Shown piece by piece: positions 47,201-59,294 of a stretch of DNA of 64,000 nt. The notes under the pieces were generated by a model, which did not search any database, was not told the DNA's origin, and saw only the letters and a list, made by a program, of their open reading frames with translations. The translations under genes were made by a program, and so were the position numbers. The DNA is taken from contig NC_079971.1 of NCBI RefSeq assembly GCF_029852145.1, positions 9,603,697 to 9,667,696 on the forward strand, written 5' to 3'. The DNA comes from Microplitis mediator (Eukaryota > Arthropoda > Insecta > Hymenoptera > Braconidae). How positions within the stretch are numbered: the stretch's first letter is position 1; every line of letters begins with the position of its first letter.

Positions 47201-50200
47201 GGCTTTTTGAGATGGCGTTTGAAGCGGCTTATTAATTCCAACAGTTTGTGAGAAATTGAGCATGATCAGTACTATTCCTTTAAACATAGGAAAATTTAGA
47301 TAAGCGATTTGGAGGTTGCGGACAATAGTAATTAAAGAGTAGGAGGAAGAATTACTCTTTCTATATTTATTATTTATTTATATCTTTTCAAAAATTACCA
47401 ACTTAAACGTCTTTGAGCTTGTTCATGTTGCTTTTGATATTCGATCCATCTAGAAAGTAGATGTAAAATTGTGTCTCTTACATACCTTTTGATGAATCTT
47501 TTATCTAGCATGGCAGGTTTTATCCTTTTCGAACTTTGCAGCTTACTTGTCCTCTTCCTAAAGAAGTTCGTAGAATGGGCGCGGCTGGAGCTGTAAAATA
47601 GAATCTTATGTGCTACTTTCGAATGAAACTCACAAGGTTTAAGCTATCATCTTTGGTCTTTTTATTTAACTTTTCAATTACAATAGCTTTACTGTAATAG
47701 AGCTCATCACTATAACGTTTCATAATGTATAAACTTTTAAGATTAATTAACAAGTAAAAATGTATTTTTATAATAATATGCTTCCTTATTGATCTCGAAG
47801 GCTTCATGGCAGTTTTACATGTCTATTTACAACATCTCTACTCAAGGGAAATGGTTATAACTCTACTCATTTACTTCTTTACTCAGCCTCAACTCTACTC
47901 GAATATTTTTTAACTCAGCTTCAACTAGTATAACTCTACTCACAAAGAATTGCTACTTTATCGATAGTCCAATACGTGAGTAGAGTTATAGCTGAGTATA
48001 GTTGTTGCTGAGTTAAAAAATATTTGAGTAGAGTTAAGGCTGAGTACAGAAATAAATGAGTAGATTTATAACTATTTCTCTTGAGTAGAGATGTTGTGAG
48101 TAAATATTTAACACTGCCGGCTTCATTACGCAAAACTGAATTAACTCGAGATTGGATTACAAATGATATTTGATTTTGTATTACTATTTAATCGAGTAGA
48201 ACAGATTTCAATGATTTTTACAGCGAATTCGATCCGAGATACTTTAATCGTTTCTAACCGAAATTTTATCTTATGTTTAAGAATTCCTAATTGATATTTT
48301 TGATGTAGTTATTGACGTTTTGACGATTGTGCGGATTCCTGTAGTAAGAATTAAAAATTTTATGAAGATAAGATTAAAAATGTCTTACTGACTTTATGAT
48401 GCCTAGGGCAGATTCCTGCAAATAGACCACGAAATTAATGACGTTTGTTGGAGGATGGTAGGATTTCAGATCTAGAGATCTGATACTCGTTTAAGACCCT
48501 GAGCCATAGTGTTTAGGCTTTTTATACACTTTATTTGATGGTTGATGGAAAAAATTAGATTATTGTTATTGGTGGAAAATGACGACAAGCTTTGTTTATT
48601 CGTCAATCATTATTGAACTAATCCTCCTGCTAATTTTATACGCATATGAGACTGTGTCAAAATAAGCTTTTTTTTTTCTTTTTGATTAAACGTATCTTAA
48701 AAGTTTCTTCAATATAAAAAAAAAATTCTTCTAAAGTTTGAGCTCAATATCTCAAAAATTGAGCTGGGCAAAGGGGGGTCTCGTTTCCCATTTAAATAAG
48801 ATTGTAAAATTTAATTTTTTTTTTATTATTAAAATAACTACACGAAGAATTTTTTTAAATTTTGCTCTCGACTATCTTATAGGAAATTTAATTCTCTACA
48901 AAATTGTCTAGGTCCATTTTTCTTCTAAACTCAACAGAAACGAAGTTACAGAAGGCCGAATAGAAGGAAAAAAATAATGAATTAATAACGGAAATAAATT
49001 TATTCTTTTAACTTATTAATTAATTAACTCAATATGCTTCATGATTCATCAAAAATATTTGAATTAAACACTATTTCGAATTAATAACAAAACAGAATTT
49101 ACAATAAAACAGAAATTAAGTATAATTCATTTCTGTTTTAATTATAATTATAATTAATTTCTGTTTTATTGTAAATTCATTTCTGTTTTAATTATAACTA
49201 TAATTAATTTCTGTTTTATTGTAAATTCTGTTTTGTTATTAATTCGAAATAATGTTGAATTCAAAAATTTTTGACGAATAATGAAGTATATTGAGTTAAT
49301 TAATTGATAAGTTAAAATAATAAATTTTTTTCTATTATTAATTATTTTATTCCTCCTATTCGGCCTTCTGTAACTTCGGTTCTGTTGAGTTAAGAAAAAA
49401 AATGGACATAGACAATTTTGTAGAGAATTAAATTTGCTATAAGATAGTCGAGAGCAAAATTAAAAAAAATTCTTCGTGTAGTTATTTTAAAAATAAAAAA
49501 AAATAAAATTTTACAGTGTTATTTAAATGGAAAACGAGACCCCCTTTGTGCCAGCTCAATTTTTGAGATATTGAGTTCAAACTTTAGGAGAATTTTTTTT
49601 TATATTGAAGAAACTTTTAAGATACGTTTAATCAAAAAAAAAAATCGGTCTATCGGTTAATCCTGCGGGCCAGCCCCAAAACTTTCCGCTGTTTTCGAGC
49701 TCAAGAACCTCGAAAACATTATTGTGAATACATTTTCGAGCTCTTCGAGCTCGCAAATACTTTTGTATGCCATTGTTTTGTAAAAAACCATTTTTTAGCA
49801 TTTCTTTCTCCCACGATATCTCGCGAACGAATTAACCGATTTTGATGGTTGAGGCGGCAATCGACGTGTTTTATCAAGTTCTAAAGCTGATCAAATTTTG
49901 AAATTGATTTATCCAGTCGTTTTTGAGAAATTTCAAAAAAACCAAAAAAAAATTTTTTTTCTAATTCTTTCGTCAACGGTTTCTTTTGAACGAATGAACC
50001 GATTTTGATGGTTGAGGTGGCATTCGATGCGACTTACAAAGTTTTAGAGCTGATTAGATTTTGGAATCAATCCATCGAGCAAATTAAAAGTTATCCAAAT
50101 AAAACATTTTTGAAATATCTCCGAATGCACCTTACCGATTAAGCTCAAATTTTTACAGCTTCAAGATATTAACAAACCGCGTCGAATAACACCTCAAAGT

Positions 50201-51021
50201 TAAAAATCGGTTCATCCGTTCAAGAGTTATGAATATTTACATACATACGTACGTACACACATACATACACTCGGACATCATCGTGAAATTAGTCAGGATA
50301 GCTTGTTAGAACCTCAAAACGTCAAAATCTGATAGAAATTCGGTTTTTACAAATCGGACCGAAACCAATAACTTCCCGAATTTTTGAAAATTTTCAATTT
50401 TCTTAGCGGGAAGTTAAAAAAAAAAAAAACTTATTTTGACACAGTCTAACGCATATACGATATAAAAGCTGATGCTGCGGTTTCACGCGCTTTTGAAAAG
50501 AGGAGTTTAATACAATTATCTGTAAAATATAATAAAATAGATAAATTGATCGAACATAACAACGCTGTAGAAAATAATTTTAAGAAATATTAATAATGAT
50601 AGTAAAAAATTAAACTTGATACTTTTGTGTGCTGATAAAATTATTTTATTTTTAGGTCCGTGCAAAACAAACTGCAAAAGCTTTAGAGGCAATGACACGT
50701 ACTCCAACTGAAGAAAAAGAAGCCATAATTTATGCTAGACTTCCGGAGTTAGCAAAAATTCTAAGAAATATTTTTGTTGCTGAAAAAAAATGTGTACTTA
50801 TTCTGGACTTTGTTATCGATAAGCTCGACAATTCTTATAGAACTAAACTAACATCCAAAGAGTTAGAAGATCATATAAGACTCATGTGTAAGTTACTTCC
50901 GACATGGGCAACTATTCATCACGTTCGACAGCAGGATTATCTTAAAATTGCAAAAGACGTTGATATCGCTAGAGTCGTGAAAAAATATGAAATAATAGCT
51001 AATGATAAACTCAAAACGTAG
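41235..51021 (+). CDS. Cdt1: DNA replication factor CDT1 (double parked), 6 exons
   Basis: Exons 41235-41989, 42063-42309, 42420-42768, 42846-43028, 43405-43652 and 50656-51021 have GT-AG junctions, keep frame, and total 2,148 nt for 715 aa. CDT1 loads the MCM2-7 helicase at origins with ORC and CDC6 and is restrained by geminin and CRL4-Cdt2. The N-terminus SQPSVTAYFNSRKR is a PIP degron (Q3, V6, Y9, F10, basic K14), with Ala for the usual Asp at 8. Residues to about 310 are Lys/Thr-rich and disordered. About 315-500 is the geminin-binding winged helix (AETFRCVDL, MLFNRKETITF, QIKSIYPDSF, ITRWHPEFNVD). About 585-705 is the MCM-binding winged helix (KGIPKALLERVRAKQ, ARLPELAKILRNIFV). Length is near that of fly Dup. 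Intron 5 is 7,003 nt and packed with transposons. Confidence 0.95.
45352..47022 (+). repeat. CGGGAAGTTAA-family copy split by a MITE
   Basis: Head at 45352 (GGTTGGCCCTGCGGACTAGCC) and tail ending GCGGGAAGTTAAA at 47022. Its microsatellite (ACATACATAC / CACACACACA) is interrupted at 45960-46834. A reverse-oriented partial copy follows at 47023-47250. Confidence 0.7.
45960..46834. mobile_element. 875-bp MITE with about 215-bp TIRs
   Basis: Ends CACTGAAAAAAATATTTTGC and GCAAATTTTTTTTTTCAGTG. The long arms (45960-46175 and 46615-46834) are inverted copies including CATAACAAAAATCAAGACTA. The frames on both strands within the arms mirror each other. The target is a CA microsatellite, so the TSD cannot be read. 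Confidence 0.75.
47824..48108. mobile_element. Foldback hairpin of GAGTAGAGTT motifs
   Basis: ACAACATCTCTACTCAAGGG to CTCTTGAGTAGAGATGTTGT. The two halves are inverted copies of about 130 bp, each composed of repeated AACTCTACTC or GAGTAGAGTT units. No genes. Confidence 0.7.
48648..50448. mobile_element. 1.8-kb palindromic transposon with 8-bp TSD, in CDT1 intron 5
   Basis: Flanked by ACGCATAT (48640-48647 and 50449-50456). Ends GAGACTGTGTCAAAATAAG and CTTATTTTGACACAGTCTA. The two halves (48648-49080 and about 49240-49640) are long inverted repeats including GAATTTTTTTAAATTTTGC. The right half is interrupted by a CGGGAAGTTAA copy in its A-tract. Non-coding. Confidence 0.88.
49645..50418 (+). 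repeat. CGGGAAGTTAA-family copy inserted in the A-tract of the palindromic transposon
   Basis: Starts ATCGGTCTATCGGTTAATCC and ends GCGGGAAGTTAAA. The host element's other arm gives the empty site (AATCAAAAAGAAAAAAAAAAG), showing insertion within an A-run. No TIRs are visible. Confidence 0.78.
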
Positions 51022-51883
51022 TAGGTGATCGGAACTATTTATTAATTTCAGCCAATTTTGTACACAATTATTAAAATAATTGATTTTCGTTGAAGACTTT
51101 TTTTTCAATTTTTTACTTAACAAAATTTAGCTATGTCAATTAAAAATTTATCATGTAATTGTTTGATGTCAATAATAAATTTAATGCAAATAATTATTTT
51201 GACTCTGTTATCAGAACGTGAGAAATCGTCTTAATTATACTAAAAATAATTTGAGTGGTGTCTCCGAGAATAATTTTCATTAAAATATTGAAAAAAATTT
51301 AAGAAAATTTTGGAGAATAATAAAAGAAAACCCTCATTTCTTGAGGCAAAACTATACGAAAAAAAATAAGGCTGGCTACCATGTCACAACGTAATTTAAG
51401 CAATGAAATAAATAAAAAATTTAGAATATTACTAGCCGCTGTAGAAGCAGGAGTGAGTATACTCTGTGCATGAACGAGTGTTATTCGTATAGGAACCAGT
51501 CCTATGATATACTATAATATAAACTATATAATATTGAAACCCGTATGGAAAAGCTTTTCATTTTAATAATCCTTATTTCTGCAAAAATCCTCTTGATCGA
51601 CTTATTTGTTTTGGGGATACCGTCATTTAAAAATGCAAAAAATAACAGTCTAGTCGAGTTAAGCCAAAAAAGTAACCGTTGCTAGTAAAAATTCCTGGCC
51701 GGGTAATTTTTCCACAAAAGGATTCCGAATGTGCAAAAAGTACGACGTCCAAAACAAATCTAACCAAAAAGTGCGTTACAAATATGTTTTTTTATAACAA
51801 AATGGTAAAAATTCTGGTTTAACGTACATATTTTATAAACTACAGCCCATAGATAAATGTAACTTGATCAATATTGAAAGAAC
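51022..51883. other. CDT1 3' region and intergenic DNA
   Basis: AATAAA at 51174-51179, about 155 nt after the stop, is a plausible CDT1 polyadenylation signal. Nothing else was recognised up to 51883. Confidence 0.5.
51174..51179 (+). terminator. Candidate CDT1 polyadenylation signal (AATAAA)
   Basis: Canonical hexamer roughly 155 nt after the stop codon, at a normal distance for a short insect 3' UTR. Confidence 0.5.
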
Positions 51884-52340
51884 AAATCTGGGCGACCGTT
51901 GGCCCTGCGGGCCAGCCTCAAGACTTTCCGCTGTTTTCGAGCTCAAAAAGCTCGACAATACTTTTACATGCAATTGTTTTTTTTATGAGCTATTTCAAGC
52001 TTTTAACCAGTTACGTTTTATGTTAAAGTTTGACAATTTAAGAATCGGAAATCATTAATAACCAAGCGGTTTTTTAATTTTTATTCCCGATTATATTCAA
52101 TAAAATAAATGTATTGAGGCAGAAATCGATGTCAGTGATCAAAAGAGAGATCTGAGTGAATTTCGACTTAGATCAGAGCGATAATATGTAAAATATTCGA
52201 GAAAAATATTAAAAACTGTATTTTCAATTTTTTTCTTGGTAATATGATTTAAAGTAAACGACGAGTTAGATGACATTATATTGTGATCAAAAGAATCCAT
52301 AAAGACGAAGAGTTGGTATGATTTTGGAAACATTTTAGTA
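51884..52340 (+). repeat. Partial CGGGAAGTTAA-family copy
   Basis: Starts GCGACCGTTGGCCCTGCGGG, followed by the head region shared with 7365 and 45352. No tail is present. Confidence 0.6.
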
Positions 52341-52900
52341 CATTATATTATGATTTCTCTGGAAAAAATATTATCTCTGATAAATTTTTTTTAAATTCAG
52401 CATTGTTTTCGAGTTATTTCCATTTTAATGCCAAGCTCCTAAAAAAATAGTGTTCTGATCGATTTTAAAAGCTTGACATTAAAATGGAAATAACTAGAGA
52501 ACAATGCAGAATTAAAAAAAAAATCATCAGAAATAATTTGTAGGAAATAAAATTGTCTACAAAAAAGATTCCATGACATTTTATGACAAGTTCGATGGTT
52601 TCGCCAGAAAAGTAAAAATTCTCGAAATTGACTCTAACTTGACTTCGAGCTCCAAGAACTTTTGAACAGATGGATTTATCAAAAAATGATAAGAGACTTT
52701 TTTTGTAGAGCGTTTAATTCCCTACAAAAGCGTATGCTGGGCTTATTCGTATAATGAGCCATTGCTGAGGTAAAAAATTCCAAACCAAAAAAATTTTTTT
52801 TTCCCATGTTATTTAAATGGGAAATCGAATTTTTCGATGCGTCAAGCCCCTAATTGACTTAGAATTTTTTTTCAAGCGGAAATATTTTTTCTATTCTATC
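52330..52900. repeat. Diverged relative of the 12118-12811 palindromic element
   Basis: Contains TTCGAGTTATTTCCATTTTAATG / CATTAAAATGGAAATAACTAG in inverted order, TTTTTGTAGAGCGTTTAATT and CCCATGTTATTTAAATGGG, as at 12210-12680. Ends are not preserved. Confidence 0.6.
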
Positions 52901-53099
52901 AATTGTTAGTTTTTCAGATAGGACAGAAAAAAAAATATCGCCTAAATATGGAACACCTTAATATATATACTTATATATCTACGTTCTTTACCAAATATAC
53001 TTATGCATTCATACTTTCTATTAATACAAATTCAAGATATAAGCTTACACATTTACGTTCTTTACTTTATCCATTCTACGACTTTACTTATTACTTATA

Positions 53100-54681
53100 A
53101 TAATAATAATAATAGTTTATTCAATGTATAGATAATTACATCCTTTTTCATTTTTACATATTAGTTAACTTTCATGTATTTTTCTTTACTTTAATTTATC
53201 TTTTGACTTTCTCTTCTTTCCCTTGAACTGCTTCTCTTTGTTGCTTACTTATTTCTTATTTATATCACAGCTTTTTTTTTTTTTTTCTAAACTTTACTTT
53301 TCTTTGGTATCTTTACACAGCCTTCGTTCTTTTCATAACTTTCTGTTCTTAATTACCTCTCCTCCCCTTCCGTTCTCTTTTTCGACATTTCTTGGAATTT
53401 TTTTATGTACTCACATATCTCCTTTATGGGCTCCCCTCTTAGCGTTTGCATAATCAGCCAGTCGAAGTCTGCCTCCCATTTATCCTTCATCCATTCGTGT
53501 ATCCACTCTTTCGTTTCCCTTTTCATCCCTCTTTGGACTTCTCTACATCTGAATATGTGTTCTAGCGTTTCTTCATCATTTCCACATACTCTACACGACC
53601 AATCACTAAACCCTTTTTTTCCTGCCTTCTCTATGTTCCCGCATCTTAGTCTGCACCATGTTTCCTTTACCCACGACGAAATCCTCCTGTCCATCCAATA
53701 GGGTTCTCCGCCGACGTTGGTTTTTATGAACTTGAATCTCGGATTGTATAATGAGTTTTTAATCTTTTCCTCGTCCTCTCTTATTATTTTTTCCCTGAAC
53801 ATGATTATTCCTTCCTCTAGTCTTTCTTTTATTTTTTCTTTATCTTCTCTGTTCCAAATCCTCTTTATCACGTCCTCACAATTCATCTCTTCCATTGCTT
53901 CCTTAAATTCCCTTCCCCATTTTGATGGTTCATTGTTCAGAATGTTCCTACATTCTTCCCTTAGGCATATCTTGGTCCATCTTGCCTCTTCCGCTTCCAT
54001 TATATCTTTTATGAATTTGCATGCTCTTTTTCTAATCACCACCTTGATGCTTTCCATACCTGCTTCCGTTCTCCATACATATTCCGGCGTGTTCTTTGCT
54101 ACCCCTAACGCTGCTTTGCAATATCTGCTGTACACTTTTTCTATTTCTTGACTGCCCTTCCATCCCCATATCTCCACCCCATATAACGCCCCTGATCTCA
54201 CCAATGTGTCATATAAGTACATTCTGTCCTTTATTGTACTTCTGTCCGTTCTTTTGATGAGTCCCCATGTTGCCCGCAGCGCCTTTTGTGCTTTGCCTGC
54301 CAGGTATCTCATGTGCTTTCTCCAGTTATTCGTGTTTGTCATCCAACATCCTAAGTATTTGAATTCTTTCACCTCTTCAATTTCTTCTCCGCCAAACTTC
54401 CATTTCGACTTCTCTTTATTTGCTCTTCCTTTGCTTCCTACCACCATCACTTTTGTCTTTTGTGTGTTGACCCTCAGCCCATTTTCCTCTGCATATTTTC
54501 TGAGTATTTCCAACATCCTCCTGAGACTTCCTTCATCCTCCCCTAGTATCGCCACATCATCCGCATATTTTCCTAGGAATATTTTGATTTTTCCTATCAC
54601 TATTCCGCCCACGTTCCTTTTTTCAAACTTTTTATCCACATCCTCTAGGAACAAATTGAACAGCAGGGGGCTTAACGGGCA
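53100..54681 (-). mobile_element. 5'-truncated non-LTR retrotransposon with 15-bp TSD
   Basis: Flanked by TACTTATTACTTATA at 53085-53099 and 54682-54696. On the minus strand it begins inside the reverse transcriptase domain and ends after a short 3' UTR with a TATTATTATTATTAT tail. Truncated 5' end, simple-repeat tail and a long TSD are the classical marks of target-primed reverse transcription. Jockey/CR1/I-like groups use such tails. Confidence 0.92.
53353..54680 (-). CDS. LINE reverse transcriptase C-terminal part (truncated)
   Basis: Open frame from the truncation point (CPLSPLLFNLFLEDVD, an RT palm motif) through the YADD catalytic box (KYADDVAILGEDEG), the thumb region (KTKVMVVGSKG, FKYLGCWM) and a basic C-terminal domain, to a zinc knuckle C-x2-C-x8-H-x4-C (CRVCGNDEETLEHIFRC). 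It is missing the endonuclease and RT fingers, so it is a dead fragment, although the remaining frame is intact, which suggests recent insertion. No RNase H domain is visible. The frames of the opposite strand in this region are shadows. Confidence 0.9.
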
Positions 54682-54886
54682 TACTTATTACTTATATTAT
54701 TTATATTCTATTTTCCTATACTTGGAAACAATCTTCCAGTTAAATATTCTAGGCTATCAAAGGTGTATTCCTCTATAATTATTCTATATTTAAGCATTTA
54801 ATACGAATAACATTATCATTTATCGTGAAACATCATTATAATTATTCTAATGCTGTATTTCTATTAATTTATTTTTATCATTCATG

Positions 54887-55152
54887 CAATATAAGTACTA
54901 TCTTAGTGCACGCTCTTTTGTTCGCCAAATAGCTGTTTGCCCATTCAACTGTTTCCACGACATTTGTGTGCGTTAAACGATTATCTGCGTGCGACAAGTA
55001 AATTTGAGTGCGACAAGTAAGCTTGTCGCACTCAAATTTACTTGCCGTATGCAGATTATCGTATAACCCACAAAAATGTCGCGGCAACAGTTGAATCAGC
55101 AAAAAGCTACTTGGAGAATAAAACAGCGAGCACTAAGATAGTACTTATATTG
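54887..55152. mobile_element. 266-bp foldback element
   Basis: Ends CAATATAAGTACTATCTTAG and CTAAGATAGTACTTATATTG. The whole unit is an imperfect palindrome centred near 55020 (AGTAAGCTTGTCGCACTC). A GC-rich tract with CGAGCGAATGAGCGCACTC/GTGCGCTCAACTTCGCTCTCG follows at 55185-55262. Confidence 0.8.
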
Positions 55153-56499
55153 TAGTAATGATAAAAAAAACTGTGTTCAATTCGTGCGGTGTTGTCGATT
55201 ACCCACTCGAGCGAATGAGCGCACTCACTTCGTTCGTGCGCTCAACTTCGCTCTCGACAACTTACCGCACTAGTTGTACAATATACTATAATTATTGACC
55301 AAATGTTGATAAGACGCAATACAATCAGCGGCGGGTATTCATACCGTACCCGGTTACAAGCGTGCCTTGCACATCTCTACTATTATTACTCTATCATCAT
55401 ACAACTCTCTTAAATAGATTTCTATACGAAAATATCAATACTAAATATATTTATGTTGCAAAATAATTCTATGTAAAATTATCTCTATGTAAACTTATTC
55501 TATTAAGTATAAATATGTGCGAAAATAATTCATGTCCAAAATATCTCTATATTATATATCTGTATGAAAATTAAGTCTCTACAAAATTTACTATAATATG
55601 ACAGAATTAGGTGTTAACATATTTATATTATGGAATTTCTCCATAACTATACAACTCTCCTTAATATTTCTCTATTCTGCATATCTCTATGACACAACAA
55701 TTCTATGAAAAAATTTTTCTATTTAAAAATTTTTCTATGTTGACCAAAGTCAGTTTCAACATTTCGTTGTACAAAAAAAAAAACTAAGGTTTACGAATGA
55801 TTTTGTGTCTTACCACCTGCAATCGCGTGGCGCTACCATAAAATTCCAACAATAATATAATAATAATGATAATGATTTAAGTAATTATAATTTTTTCTTT
55901 TTAAATGTCATTAAATTTGAATCCTGACTTTGTCAGTATTTTATTAGAATTTCAAATTTAATGACATTTAAAAAGAAAAAATTATAATTACTTAAATCGT
56001 TATCATAATTACTGTATAGTTGTTGGAATTTTATGGTAGCGCCACGCGATTGCAGGTGGTAAGACACAAAATCATTCGTAAACCTTAGTTTTTTTTTTGT
56101 ACAGAGAAATGTTGAAACTGACTTTGGTCAACATAGAAAAATTTTTAAATAGAAAAATTTTTTCATAGAATTGTTGTGTCATAGAGATATGCAGAATAGA
56201 GAAATAATAAGGAGAGTTGTATAGATATGGAGAAATTCCATAATATAAATATGTTAACACCTAATTCTGTCATATTATAGTAAATTTTGTAGAGACTTAA
56301 TTTTCATAGAGATATATAATCCCTGGTTAAAAAAGTGAATTAAAAAGGATTAAAAAAGCACACATACTTAATACTCCTTAATACTCTTTAATACTCTTAA
56401 TTCTCCGGAGAATTCAGATCGAACATAAAATGAATCCTTTTTAATTCTCCATCATCTGGCGACAAAATTATTATCGTTCTAGGATTAAAAAGAATAAAA

Positions 56500-59240
56500 A
56501 AGGATTAAATATTTTTAATCCTAACTTATCCTTTTTAATTCTAAAATAATATTGCAATTTCTGATCGCGCGGAGGATTCAAAAGTATAAAAGAGGATTCA
56601 AAAAATTTTAATTCTAACTAATTCTTTTTAATTCTAAAAAAATATTTAATTTCTGTTCCCGTGGAGGATTCAAGAGAATAAAAGAGGATTCTAAAAAGTT
56701 TAATCCTAACTAATTCTTTTTAATTCTAAAATAACTTTGAATTTCTGTTCTCGCGGAGGATTCAAGAGAATAAAAAAGGATTCAAAAAAGTTTAATCCTA
56801 ACTAATTCTTTTTAGTTCTAAAATAATATTTAATTTCTGTTCCCGTGGAGGATTCAAGAGAATAAAAGAGGATTGAAAAAAGTTTAATGCTAACTAATCC
56901 TTTTCAATTCTAAAATAATTTTAAATTTCTGTTCCCGAGGAGGATTCAAGAGAATAAAAGAGAATTCTAAAAAGTTTAATCCTAACTAATTCTTTTTAAT
57001 TCTGAAATAACATTGAATTTCTGTCCTCGCGGAGGATTCAAGAGAATAAAAGAGGATTCAAAAAAGTTTAATCCTAACTAATTCTTTTTAATTCTAAAAT
57101 AACTTTGAATTTCTGTCCTCGCGGAGGATTCAAGAGAATAAAAGAGGATTCATAATAGTTTAATCCTAACTAATTCTTTTTAATTCTAAAATAACTTTCA
57201 ATTTCTGTCCTCGCGGAGGATTCAAGAGAATAAAAGAGGATTCATAATAGTTTAATCCTCACTAATTCTTTTTAATTCTAAAATAACTTTCAATTTCTGT
57301 TCTCGCAGGGGATTCAAGAGAATAAAAGAGAATTGAAAAAAGTTTAATTCTAACTAATCCTTTTTAATTCTAAATTAATATTAAATTTTTGTTCCCGAGG
57401 AGGATTCGAGAGAATAAAAGAGGATTCAAAAAAGTTTAATTCTAACTAATTCTTTTTAATTCTAACATAATATTTCATTTCTGTTCCCGTGGAGGATTCA
57501 AGAGGATAAAAGAGGATTGGAAAAAGGTTAATTCTAACTAATCCTTTTTAATTCTAAATTAATATTAAATTTCTGTTCCCGAGGAGGATTCAAGAGAATA
57601 AAAGAGTATTCAAAAAAAGTTTAATCCTAACTAATTCTTCTTAATTCTAAAATAATATTTAATTTCTGTTCCCGTGGAGGATTCAAGAGAATAAAAGAGG
57701 ATTGGAAAAAGTTTAATCCTAACTAATTCTTTTTAATTCTAAAATAATATTTAATTTCTGTTCCCGTGGAGGATTCAAGAGAATAAAAGAGGATTGGAAA
57801 AAGTTTAATGCTAACTAATCCTTTTCAATTCTAAAATAATTTTAAATTTCTGTTCTCGCGGAGGATTCAAGAGAATAAAAAAGGATTCAAAATAGTTTAA
57901 TCCTAACTTATTCTTTTTAATTCTAAAATAATTTTTAATTTCTGTTCCCGTGGAGGATTCAAGAGAATAAAAGAGGATTGGAAAAAGTTTCATGCTAACT
58001 AATCCTTTTTAATTCTAAAATAATTTTAAATTTCTGTTCCCGAGGAGGATTCAAGAGAATAAAAGAGCATTCAAAAAAGTTTAATCCTAACTAATTCTTT
58101 TTAATTCTAAAATAACTTTCAATTTCTGTTCTCGCGGAGGATTCAAGAGAATAAAAGAGAATTCAACAAAGTTTAATCCTAACTAATTCTTTTTAATTCT
58201 AAATTAATATTTAATTTCTGTTCCCGTGGAGGATTCGAGAGAATAAAAGAGGATTCAAAATAGTTTAATCCTAACTAATTCTTTTTAATTCTAAAATAAC
58301 TTTCAATTTCTGTTCTCGCGGAGGATTCGAGAGAATAAAAGAGGATTCAAAAAAGTTTAATCCTAACTAATTCTTTTTAATTCTAAAATAACTTTGAATT
58401 TCTGTTCTCGCGGAGGATTCAAGAGAATAAAAGAGCATTCAAAATAGTTTAATCCTAACTAATTCTTTTTAATTCTAAAATAATATTCAATTTCTGTTTC
58501 CGAGGAGGATTCAAGAGAATAAAAGAGGATTAAAAAAAGTTTAATCCTAACTAATTCTTTTTAATTCTAAAATAATATTTAATTTCTGTTCCCGTGGAGG
58601 ATTCGAGAGAATAAAAGAGGATTCAAAAAAGTTTAATCCTAACTAATCCTTTTTAATTCTAAAATAATTTTAAATTTCTATCCCCGAGGAAGATTCAAGA
58701 GAATAAAAGAGAATTCTAAAAAGTTTAATCCTAACTAATTCTTTTTAATTCTAAAATAACATTGAATTTCTGTCCTCGCGGAGGATTCGAGAGAATAAAA
58801 AAGGATTCAAAAAAGTTTAATTCTAACTAATTCTTTTTAATTCTAAAATAACTTTCAATTTCTGTTCTCGCGGAGGATTCAAGAGAATAAAAGAGAATTG
58901 GAAAAAGTTTAATTCTAACTAATCCTTTTTAATTCTAAATTAATATTTAATTTTTGTTCCCGAGGAGGATTCAAGAGAATAAAAGAGTATTCAAAAAAGT
59001 TTCATCCTAACTAATTCTTCTTAATTCTAAAATAACTTTGAATTTTTGTTCTCGCAGAGGATTCAAGAGAATAAAAGAGGATTCGGAAAAATTCAATTCT
59101 AACTAATTCTTTTTAATTCTAAAATAATGTTGCAATTTCTGTTCTTCCCGTGAATTCGAGAGAATAAAACAGGATCCGAAAAAGTTATATTCCATCTTAT
59201 TTTTTTTTAATTTCAAAGTCATGTTGCAATTCCTGTTCTC
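56500..59240. repeat. 92-bp satellite array, about 28 copies
   Basis: Monomers start GGAGGATTCAAGAGAATAAA, with a period of 92 bp (for example 56663 to 56755). Variation among monomers is concentrated in the segment between GAATAAAAGAGGATT and GTTTAATCC and in the bases before the GGAGGATT. Non-coding. Similar AATTCTTTTTAATTCT words reach into both termini of the host element. Confidence 0.9.
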
Positions 59241-59294
59241 GCTGAGAATTCGAGAGAATTGTCACCATAACAAAAAAAATTATTTTTCTTTTAA

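Larger units (their letters stand above)
43653..48639. other. CDT1 intron 5, first part
   Basis: AT-rich intron. Contains an inverted pair TTTTCAACGAGACCGAG/TCTCGTTGAGAATATAGC (43790-43880), a CGGGAAGTTAA copy split by a long-TIR MITE, and a GAGTAGAGTT hairpin (47824-48108). No host exon was recognised in it. Confidence 0.5.

Noticed and set aside
53405..54778. Plus-strand frames of 98, 144 and 190 aa
   Set aside because: Shadows of the minus-strand LINE reverse transcriptase; Ser/Phe/Leu-rich compositions typical of antisense frames.
56500..59240. Regular repeats that might suggest a CRISPR array
   Set aside because: The 92-bp monomers are contiguous, with no unique spacers, in a eukaryotic genome; this is a satellite.
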